A stretch of 64,000 nt of DNA from Trissonchulus latispiculum (lineage: Eukaryota; Nematoda; Enoplea; Enoplida; Ironidae): the NCBI GenBank assembly GCA_030248195.1, contig JASAND010023837.1:1-64000 (forward strand), given 5' to 3'. Of the stretch, positions 55,542-64,000 are shown piece by piece. The notes beneath the pieces are model-generated. The model was not told the origin of the DNA. It did no database searches and was given only the letters and a program-made list of their open reading frames with translations. Every line of letters begins with the position of its first letter. Position 1 is the stretch's first letter. Made by a program: the position numbers and the translations under genes.

Positions 55542-58500
55542 ACCTTTCTATCATAATACTTAATTTACCCTTTTCTCTCCCTGTCCCAATATTGTTGTAT
55601 TGTTGTATAATGTTGTGTTGGTCATTTGCTACCTGCGAATTTCGGCAAAATTTAGACTTTAGTGCATTTTTTAGCAAATTTTCTCGAATTTTAATTCATT
55701 CAAATTTTCTAAATTTTTTTAACTAGGCATACAATTTGCCTTATTTCCTTGCATCTAAACTCAAATTTGTTTTTTCTTGAGTTCCTCGTAAAATACGAGT
55801 TGTGCAAAAATCCTTGAATTTTTAACAGGTATAGATAAAAAATCGTCTTCTTTCCTTGAATTTGCATTTAAGTTATTTTTCCTCAAATTTTGTTAAAAAG
55901 CTCCTTTGCATTTTGTAGTACTCTCTACAACGCGTTGCCTGTATACGTATGTTGTACTGTGTGTTTTTCTTGTTTTAGCTGATATTTTTTCTTCTATTTT
56001 AGCATTTTGGCCGTTTGGAGAAAATCCTAGCACTTTATACGTATATAACTGATCTCACCTTTTGTGTTTTTAACTGCCACTAACGTTCTTTTGTTTAGGC
56101 GCTTGGTTTAATTTCTGTTATCTCTGGTTGCTTGGTCCTCCAGCTTTCAATTTAGGCCCGTGGGCCGTGTCAATTCGGTTTGGACTTTGGGTGAGGTCTA
56201 CTGGTGCTGTGGTGGGGTCACTTGCCCCACTATTCGGATATTTTGGACTCTCCCTATTGGACTGGTTTGGACGGCGCTAATCCGCCGTAGAAATTAGGTT
56301 ATCTGCTGGTATTTTGTATACGTAAAATATGTGAGTATAATGGAACATCCAACGGATATCAGGAGTCTCTGAGCAGTTATGCTCAACATTTCTTGGTTGA
56401 ACTTTTGATTTTTCTTGATTTCGGGGTTGTCTTAAAATTTCTATGAATTTTGCCAGTATGAGCGACAGAAAACGTCGTCGAAAGTCTCCCAATTCCAGGA
56501 AGTCTTTTGGGTCTCTTTTGGGGGGTGTTACGTGGAATAGGGGCGTCTCTTAGCAGAGCCGGCGTTGATGTTTTGTTGTTGTAGGGGTGGTGTTTTTGGC
56601 CCAAAAAAGGGGGGCTGTGAACCTTGGTGATGTTTTTTTTAATTTCTTTTCACATTTTTACAAGTTTTTATCTTGTAGTTTTAGGAGTTTCTGGATGGCC
56701 CCAGGGGGTTGGATGTGATTAAGATAAAGATTTTGCTGTTTTTCATGATCCTCTGTTCATATTTTGAAATGCTATGTGAAAGTACGTATGCCACTTTGCG
56801 GGTTTTGTTTCTTGGATTAGACTGCAAGCTTTGATAATTTTATTGATTTTTCTTGCTTGTAAAATTCCTTAAAAGTTGCGTAAAACCTTGTTAGTGATTA
56901 TTAGGGGGCGTACATGTGTGGGTGGTTGCTCACCTCAGTCCAGCTGTTTATTTCCGGAACCTCCTACATTTTGATCTCAAACTCAATTTTTACCTTAATT
57001 TACTTTTTGGTCTTTTTGTTTTAACGCAAACTCTGTTCACATACGTATAGGCAACAGTTTTGGGAGTACTTTTATATTTTTCTCCCGCCTCTCGTGTAGT
57101 GCTGTGATTACGATCCCAATCCCCAGATTAGGATTCTGAGGAGCGTGGAGAATAACATGCAGCACTTACACAAAGATTCCGTAGTTGTTTAGCCGCTTTT
57201 CCTTGATAGGGAACTGTCAGTGCTTCTCCCCCTGGGATTAGGATTCCTGGGGCAGGAAGCGCTGGCCGTTTCCCTCCTTAAATTCGTAGGTAGGGCTAGT
57301 ATGTATGAAAGCTGGTAGTAGATATGTTATGTACTGTGGTTGTGGTTTTGTTGTTGTGATTCATGTATTGATGTGTACGTAGGTTGTTTTCTTTATTATG
57401 TTGGTTATCTTTGTTACTAATAAAAAGTACATTTATATTTGCATTTAGTTTGTGTGTGTATGTGCCCCGCCCATCCTCCCCAGTGAGCCTATGTTCCCTG
57501 CGTAGATTGGTGGTGCTTGCCAGGCTGTTTCCTTGGACGGGTGGAACACCGGAGGTTCCGGTTGCTTGGTGTTGTAGTGCGGGTTCTGGCCTTGTTGGGC
57601 ATGGTTCTACAGTTCTGGTCCCCGGGTGCTATCTGGTTTCTGGAGGGCTCTAGCCTCGTGGGGGGGGGGCGGCTCTCCAGGAGCATTGGTGGGACAGGTT
57701 GGTGATCTTCTGTGACCTTGTACCGGTGATTTGGGGTGCCTTGTGTGGCCAGCTCGGTGCGAGCTTTTAGAACTTGGTTGTGATTGGTGTCTGGCTTTGT
57801 GCCTTTTGGAACTGTTGGTGGCTTGTGGTGGAAGTGACGTTGGGTGGGCTGGTGCGTAGAAACGGCAGCGGTTGGCTAGGGGCGTGTCTGCCCATGTTTG
57901 ACTGTGTTGGTTCCCAGAAGACTCTTGTAGTGGGACTAGGCTCGCTGTTATTGTCCCTCGTTCCCCATGTGTATGTTGTGGTTTTGCTGATATTTATAAT
58001 GTGGTGGGGGGGGAGAGTGTTTGTAGTTTGGGTTATGCGTAGGTAGGGGGGAGCCATGGGGTGAAATTTACGAAATTTTGATAAACATTGTTGCTCTTCT
58101 TACTTTTCCTTGAACGTCGGAGGTTTCGGATTTTCTTTAATTAGGGCGCCCGCTACCTTGGCTGGGCCATTGTATTGTTTTGTATTCCTTTTCTTTTTTC
58201 TACTACCAGCTGTAATTATGTTGTATTTTACTCATTTTATTCTTTTCGGGTTGCTAACTGTCTGGTTTGTGTTTCACTTTTCTGTTCTAAAAAAGAACAC
58301 GATACTTTTTTCTTTCAAAAATTCTTTCTTTCAAAATTCTTGCCATCTTGTTTACTGCCATGTTTTGTCAGCATGAAACATTCGGTGCTGCTTTATATGC
58401 TGTGCTTTATCGCCAGTGTGCTTTATTATTTGAATCTACCTTTTTGAATGGCATTGTTGATAGTCTATGTTGTCCGGTTCGTCTGTAGAGTAGTTATAAA

Positions 58501-58878
58501 TCATTAGGTTACTTTCGTCTGAGGTTTGGGAAAATTTTTGTTTGATCATAGTTGGCCTGTGTACATATCTGTCCGTTGCCGCTTTGCGGGTATATTTGTT
58601 GTTTGTGTGTGTCGTATGTTGTATGTTGTCAGTTGTCTTGTATGTCTTTGTTTCTTCTTTATCGGGGCAAGCACCGGTAGTGGGCCCGTGTGTGTGTTGT
58701 GGTGCCTTGTCCCATTGTCAGCCTCTGGAGAGGTTCTCCAGTGTAGTTTTACGGTGTGTCTCAAAATTCTAACACGCGTTTTACCAAACTAGTACCTACG
58801 ATTTGTTCTTTAACCTAAATTTTATTTTACTAATTTGCGTACCGCGGCGTGGGCGCGCGGGCCAAAGAGGGGGTAATT
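55542..58878 (+). other. Long non-coding 3' region of the LTR element
   Basis: AT-rich until about 56900, then strongly G/T-rich and A-poor on the + strand. Short open stretches occur here on both strands, but none shows a domain or sustained codon pattern. It ends in the purine tract AAAGAGGGGG (58864-58873) just before the 3' LTR. Confidence 0.5.
58864..58873 (+). other. Polypurine tract
   Basis: AAAGAGGGGG ends 5 bp before the 3' LTR, the usual place of the plus-strand primer of LTR elements. Confidence 0.5.
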
Positions 58879-59337
58879 TGTGAAATATACGTTGAAAATG
58901 ATGTTAATTCTGGGAATTATTTCATGAATGATAAAACTATTTTTGGAACTTAGCTACTTCGGTAGTTTACAAAGATGGAGTCACTTAGTTGAAAGTTAAA
59001 GTTGGGTAGTCTTGGTTGGGAGTTATTGTTAGTTGGTTGGGTGTGCGGGTCCCAATATATGGTAGTGGCAGCTGAGACTTTATTGATAATTTTGTATGGT
59101 TTGTTGGCTGATTTTGAACATTTGGTCAAGTGATTTTGTACGTTTTGATGAAAATGTTTGATAATAATTTCGTGTAAAATCAAGATTAAAGTATCGTGTT
59201 AATTTCGTTAGTTTTAATTAGGTTTTATCAGATAGGCACGAGGAGGAGCTGTAGGCATACACTACCGATTGTGAACCTGCAGTAAATTAGTCAAGTCTCT
59301 ATTATTATCAGTACAGGCGACAACTACATTTTTTACA
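58879..59337 (+). repeat. 3' LTR
   Basis: A 459-bp copy of the 5' LTR, from TGTGAAATATACG to TTTTTTACA, with scattered substitutions and small indels. The minisatellite begins directly after it. Confidence 0.85.
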
Positions 59338-59344
59338 TTATAAG

Positions 59345-60160
59345 CCGATTCTAAAATGCATCCTGTTTTTAGACACCCGATTCTAAACTCAGGATCCGCG
59401 TCTAAGTCGAATCCTGAACTTATAAGAAGATTCTGAAGCTGATCCTGAAGTTACGTGCCGATCCTGAACTCAGGAGCCACCCATGTGTCGGATCCTGAAG
59501 TTCTATGCCGATCCTGAAGCTGATTCTGAAGTTACAAGCCGATGCTGAAATGGATCCTGTTTTTAGACACCCGATCCTGAACTCAGGATCCGCCCTTAGG
59601 CCGAATCCTGAACTTATAAGCCGATCCTGAAGTTACAAGCCGATCCTGAAATGGATCCTGTTTTTAGACACCCGATCCTGAACTCAGGATCCATCCCTGT
59701 GTCGGATCCTGAAGTTCTATGCCGATCCTGAAGCTGATCCTGAAGTTACAAGCCGATCCTGAAATGGATCCTGTTTTTAGGGAGCCGATCCTGAACTAAG
59801 GATCCATCCCTGTGTCGGAACCTGAAGTTCTATGACGACCCTGAAGCTGATCCTGAAGTTACAAGATCCTGAAATGGATCCTGTTTTTAGACACCCGATC
59901 CTGAACTCAGGATCCTCCCCTAAGTCGAATCCTGAACTTATAAGCCTATCCTGACTCTGATCCTGAAGTTACAAGCCGATCCTGAAATGGATCCTGTTTT
60001 TAGACACCCGATCCTGAACTCAGGATCCACTACCAACCCGATCCTGAAGTTTTTAGCCGATCCTGAAATGGATCCTGTTTTTAGTCACCCGATCCTGATC
60101 CTGATCCTGAAATGTATCCTGATCCTGATCCTGATCCCGATCCTGGTTTTAGTCACCTCC
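59345..60160 (-). repeat. GGATCAGG minisatellite array, right (inverted) arm
   Basis: Units of GATCCTGAAATGGATCCTGT, TTTTAGACACCCGATCCTGA and ACTCAGGATCC, the inverse of the arrays at 46882-47045 and 49295-50075. The array ends with (GATCCT)n and the terminal repeat CCTGGTTTTAGTCACCTCC. Confidence 0.85.
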
Positions 60161-60195
60161 ATAGCAATGTCCTATTCTTAGTCAAACCGTAGGTC

Positions 60196-60759
60196 GGTGA
60201 TTCTTCCGTTCCGTATATTCACTATCTAAAGTATCTAACATTCACAAAACTTAATCGATTGAGCTCAAATTTGGTATGGGTGCATTTGAACACTTTTCTG
60301 ATTGATGCATGACTAAAATTTAAAATTTTAAAAATGAAGGTTTTTAGGTGACCAAGGGATACCAAAATTTTTTGTCTCCGATTTCGATGAAAAGCTGTAT
60401 ACAGTGGGTTTCGGGGTCGCTGAACATGAATCTGAAAACAGTTTTTCGATCTTGCTTTTGGTTTGCTCAGTACAAGCTAAATATGTAAGGTTAATATTTA
60501 AGCCTACTTCTGGCTAACGAAAAACCGGTTTGATAAATTGTTTTCAAAATCGTGTTTAGCGACCCTGAAAACCCCATATACAACTTTTCATCGTAATAGG
60601 AGGCAAAAATTGTTTGGTTCCCCTTGAAAAATTTAAAAACTTAAGTTTTTTATTTTTATTTATCAGAAATGTGTTCAAATGCATCCATACCAAATTTGAG
60701 CTCAATCGGTTAAGTTTTGCGAATTTTAGACACAGGTGTGCGTATACGGAGGAATCACC
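60196..60759. mobile_element. Long palindromic repeat related to 36818-37430
   Basis: The left edge GGTGATTCTTCCG and right edge CGGAGGAATCACC are inverted. The arms share AAACTTAATCGATTGAGCTC/GAGCTCAATCGGTTAAGTTT, and the inner part has GGGGTCGCTGAACATGAATC, TTTGCTCAGTACAAGC and GCTAACGAAAAACCGG, as in the repeats at 36818 and 62290. Non-coding; no duplication found. Confidence 0.6.
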
Positions 60760-61083
60760 AAGAAGAAAAACTGAAAACCAACTAAAAAAGTTGAGTGACA
60801 GATTTTGACAAAAATTTAAGTTTCGTAGCAAGAAAAGGTCCATTCCTTTTTCCTAATGAATTTATAAACTGTAATATTGTTGTTTAACGCACTAATTCAT
60901 ATTGTAACTTCATGTTGGATACAAACTCCTTCTAACCTCCGTTGCTCAGTTGACAGGGACTAATTTTGCCTCAACGAGGCTTGTCTATCTCAACAAGGCT
61001 TATCTCTTGTACTTACTTACTTCTGCCCGTGAAATTATATAAACCAACTAATTAAATTCACAACTATAATATTTTAGGTTTGC

Positions 61084-61386
61084 GTTTCAGGTGCGGACCA
61101 GACCGACAATCCAAATTCTAAAACTTTGATTCTCGAGCTCACGTTGAACTCAATAGAATGCAGATTGTAAGCAAAGTGGGGTTGTAAACGTTGTATCGAT
61201 CGCTGAAGCCTAAATTTCCTGAGTTTTCAGTATATTCTTCAGATATATACCAAACTTCGACACTAAATGGAGACGATCGGTATTTACTTTTGGAGGCAGC
61301 TACTAGGCAAATCACAGTGGAAGTGGGTGTCGCTGTTCAAGCCTGTGATTGTATTTCCCAGAATTCATCTACCGTAGTTATAGCTT
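61084..61386 (+). CDS. Possible short exons, not recognised
   Basis: A stretch after TTTGCGTTTCAG (61090) reads ADQTDNPNSKTLILELTLNS and stops at a possible donor GTAAGC. A second open stretch (61191-61386) reads LLLEAATRQITVEVGVAVQA to a TAG. The phases do not join cleanly with the acceptors I can see, and no family is recognised. They could be exons of one secreted protein, or chance. Confidence 0.2.
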
Positions 61387-62284
61387 AGCTAGCTGCCCAT
61401 TTTATGGTTGCAATGTTTGTCCGTGGATTGAGATTGAGAATAATCTTGAGAGATAATTCTCGAGAGAGGATTAGCTGCGTTCATTTTCTCATTAAAAGTT
61501 TAGATCTTTATTCCTGATAATGAAGTGTTAGCTTTGTAGAAAAGGAGGAGGGTTTTAACCCGTGCTTATTGGGTGATAAAGGTAGGACCTCAATGATGGG
61601 CCATTAATCTACTAAACTGATTAAACCTGAAACAGACCGGCTGCTCTGCTAGCGGATCACGCTATTTTCCCCATTTTCGCCTAATTAGGACATCGAAACG
61701 TCGCACGCAACTCTGAGGAGAACAGACTTTAAAATCCAAATAGATATTCATATTGGACCTTTTCATGTTTGATCAGTTTAGGTACACGCACATCCTTAAG
61801 GCACAGATCCTTCAGAGAGGACCCGTTCCTGCCTACCTACCTTGAATCTATCTCCTTTCTGGCCTAGGCTCGCTAGACAGACTGTTTTGCATAACAGGTT
61901 GTATCTGTGGGGCAAACTATCATTTCAATCTAAAGGTAAGTAGCAAATAAATATAAAACCTTGTTAAGCTTAATTTGTTGAAGCTCAACTGTGTATATTC
62001 AGTTTGGATTGACTGTCGCCAGTAGTGGGCATTGGGCAACTGAAATATAAAGCAGACTTTAAATGTGTTAAAAATATACGAAATTATGATGATAATAATA
62101 ACTGAGAAAAAAACGAGAAGGATCCTTTCAACTAATCCTCCCCCCCCCCAAAAGATCCACTTAAAGTAGTCGCATGTGTAGTATACAGAAATGGCACAGG
62201 CAGGAGATATTTCTGATCAATGTGTTAACAAACAACTAAACATTTTGAAATTTTGAATTCTACATAATCTTGAATTTTAAAAGT
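61387..62284. other. No gene recognised
   Basis: Intergenic sequence with a C-run at about 62141-62149 and no convincing coding or repeat feature. Confidence 0.35.
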
Positions 62285-62289
62285 ATTTA

Positions 62290-62575
62290 AAGTTGACTTT
62301 GTCATGTCTCGAAAGAGAGGACCAGGGGAATCCAAACAATTTTTGTCTTCGATTTTGCTAAAAAGTTGCAGAAAGGGGTTCTATGGGTCGCTAAACACGA
62401 ATCTTATGTCCGTTTTTCGATTAAATTTTTTCGTTTGCTCAGTGTAAGCTTTCAACTTATGCTTACAACATAAGCTAACTAAAGCTAACAAGCTAACGAA
62501 AGTCTGAATCGAAAACCTACAGATTCGTGCTCAGCACCCCTAAGAACCTCCGGTAGCTTGGGGCTGGGGGGAATA
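62290..62575. repeat. Partial palindromic repeat related to 36818-37430
   Basis: Contains GGTCGCTAAACACGAATCT, TTTGCTCAGTGTAAGC, GCTAACGAAAGTCTGAATCG and GATTCGTGCTCAGCACCCC in palindromic order around 62460. It shares the core of the larger family members. Confidence 0.55.
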
Positions 62576-63710
62576 GTTTGAGATCCAACGGGAAATGAAA
62601 GATAAGTAAGAAAACTACAAAAGGCAAAGAAGACAAAAATTGATGTGCAGTAAAATGACACAACCTAAAAACTAAATTGTAAACAAATTAAATTATTGTT
62701 CACCACAATAATATCGTCTTTCTTTTTGTTGTATTCTATCTGACGTTTGCCTAAAATATTGCAGACGTTCCCCATTTTACATTTTACAGGAAATACTGAC
62801 AGATTGTTCTGCTTAAATTACGTAACAATTAGAAAGGACAAATAAATCATTTCACGCCGTTCTCCAAAATCACATTTACCACTTCAGTTCACTTAACACT
62901 ATTTACTAACAATGTAGATAGTTATTACATGACAGAGCTTCTTTCTGGCTACTATAATTAAAGGGAATCCTTTAAATAGATGATATAACGAATTGTTTAG
63001 CCTAATCAGAGCGATATTAAGATTACACATTTCTAATTGCTGCAGATACCCAATTCACAGAAAGCCTACCTAGTAAGCATACTGACAATTAATGTTAGAA
63101 TTGAAATTATTTAAGTAAATTATTTAACAATCTTTTTCAGCCGCCTACTACAATGTGTAGGAAACGTTGAAGTTAATTTGCCCTGCTGTACGTTACTCTC
63201 CCTCCAGTTTCAAAAAATCTAAAATTTGTTCCTAGAAGAAAAATCAAGTATAGTTTATGGTTGTTAACAGACCAAGCATACGTCAAGTGCACCTGATCAA
63301 AAACGAACCACGCTGAATAGGTACACCTCTCGCCCCACTTTAGTGACTGTATTATTAAAATTTAGCGTTACAGTTGTTTTAGGAAACCGGATTGGGTACT
63401 GCTGTAAAGAGGAGGCAGCGGAAACATTTCAGGTGCGGGTCTGACAGCATGTTTTAGCTTTTTTGCTTTAAAACACAGTATAACTCTTATTATGTTATGT
63501 CATACATAACGCCCGTTGTGTAGGTGTTTCCCTGATATTAGTAAAATAGGTTTCGCAAATATTGTTACGTTGTTTCAATTTTCCTACATTTTTATGCAAT
63601 CTGATGGCACTTAAAAATTCGCCACTACATATTCAATTCTCAAATAAAAACAGCTAAAAACAAACAAATAAATCTATGTAAATACTTCTTTTGGTTTACA
63701 CTTCTTTCTG
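62576..63710. other. No gene recognised
   Basis: AT-rich intergenic sequence; I see no exon, RNA gene or classified repeat. Confidence 0.35.
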
Positions 63711-63712
63711 GT

Positions 63713-63790
63713 CTTACGGTAGCTTAGCTGGTGATGTACAACTTGGAATACTTTTATAATTTAAAGTACACCAGGGTTCGTTAGGCAAAT
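63713..63790 (+). mobile_element. tRNA-like SINE head (weak)
   Basis: GGTAGCTTAGCTGGTGATG matches a tRNA A box well. About 45 bp later CAGGGTTCGTTAGGC is a diverged B box. It does not fold into a complete tRNA by eye, so a SINE remnant is more likely than a functional tRNA gene. Confidence 0.4.
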
Positions 63791-64000
63791 GGGAAAAGAA
63801 ATTTATTTAATTCTCCCTCTCCAATTGCCCCCGATCATAATTCAAATTGTTGTCAAATGGAAGTTTTAAGTATTAGCTTTTTGCGGCGCTTCTTGCATAA
63901 ATGTTCTGATGTAGAGGAGGCTAATCAAGCAAATGCTCAGAGTTGTCACGGATTTGGTTAACGACCCGCACCGGGGGTTCCTTCTTACGTAATGATAATT

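Larger units (their letters stand above)
50601..59337 (+). mobile_element. Gag-only LTR retroelement (no pol found)
   Basis: Two direct repeats of 460 and 459 bp (50601-51060 and 58879-59337) start TGTGAAATAT and end CTACATTTTT(T)ACA, with a few substitutions between them. A primer-binding-site candidate follows the first and a purine tract precedes the second. Inside is a long Gag-like frame (51087-55541) and then 3.3 kb without a trustworthy frame. I found no protease, reverse transcriptase, RNase H or integrase. It is therefore non-autonomous, presumably mobilised by a Ty3-type relative. No clear 4-6-bp duplication is seen at its edges. Confidence 0.8.
46882..60160. mobile_element. ~13.3-kb composite element bounded by inverted GGATCAGG minisatellites
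   Basis: The left end GGAGGTGACTAAAACCAGG is exactly inverted at the right end (60142-60160). Both continue into GATCGGGATCAGGATCAGGA-type repeats. The flanks ATCACAATG (46873-46881) and ATAGCAATG (60161-60169) match 7 of 9, a possible old 9-bp target duplication. Inside are an inverted TCAGAATTTCATTAG unit with gene exons, a same-orientation minisatellite at 49295-50075, a Gag-carrying LTR element, and the inverted minisatellite at 59345-60160. No transposase is visible. A 9-bp duplication and long complex inverted ends would fit a Mutator-like foldback element, but this is unproven. Confidence 0.6.

Noticed and set aside
54832..55563. Minus-strand and alternative plus-strand frames over the end of the Gag region
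   Set aside because: They are shadows of the Gag tail. Only the plus-strand path through the G/C-run frameshifts gives sustained acidic KEGV-type coding sequence.
57384..58792. Several plus-strand frames of 60-96 residues rich in Val, Leu, Cys and Phe
   Set aside because: They sit in G/T-rich, A-poor sequence where stop codons are rare by composition. No domains or conserved motifs are seen, and none resembles pol.
46882..60160. Polinton/Maverick or other virus-like DNA transposon
   Set aside because: Size and inverted ends are suggestive, but no integrase, DNA polymerase B, ATPase or capsid-like frame is visible; the only large frame belongs to the LTR element.

Overview
The window is nuclear DNA of an invertebrate animal. 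It shows spliced genes with GT-AG introns, AATAAA poly(A) signals, tRNA-derived SINEs, a LINE, an LTR retroelement and many short inverted-repeat DNA transposons. A single-exon seven-transmembrane receptor with NRF in place of the usual DRY resembles nematode Srx-type chemoreceptors, so a nematode is plausible, but I cannot fix the phylum. Repeats make up most of the sequence.

Host genes. (1) The last coding exon of a MAM-domain protein lies at 113-196 (+). (2) The single-exon GPCR is at 3267-4145 (+). (3) A giant secreted mucin-MAM gene spans 8672-27186 (+). I rebuilt it from eight exons whose splice phases all agree: signal peptide, a Thr/Ser-rich region of nineteen ~97-residue repeats, a (TTTP)n tract, then a MAM domain split over four exons. 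Its introns hold a LINE, PIF/Harbinger-like and hAT-like elements and MITEs. Its last exon has the same length (84 nt) and nearly the same sequence as the exon at 113-196, so the two genes are paralogues in direct tandem. (4) Facing it, tail to tail, is a complete six-exon pyrroline-5-carboxylate reductase gene (27626-33586, -), encoding 277 residues of proline biosynthesis enzyme.

From 33.6 to 46.8 kb I see no host gene. The stretch holds hAT-like elements with GC-rich interiors, palindromic repeats, G/C-run-rich sequence, microsatellites and two adjacent tandem arrays (147-bp and 163-bp units).

From 46,882 to 60,160 lies the oddest structure: a ~13.3-kb block whose two ends are inverted copies of a GGATCAGG-type minisatellite. 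It contains (a) an inner inverted-repeat unit built of TCAGAATTTCATTAG repeats, enclosing the two 3'-most exons of an unrecognised acidic-tailed protein plus a SINE, and (b) an LTR retroelement (LTRs 50601-51060 and 58879-59337) with a long Gag-like reading frame and zinc knuckle but no detectable pol. The Gag frame is broken four times, each time at a run of C or G. After this block come palindromic repeats and a mostly featureless tail.

Exon boundaries, target-site duplications (TSDs) and repeat units were read by eye. No database search was run, so superfamily names for elements without a coding region rest on termini and duplications only.
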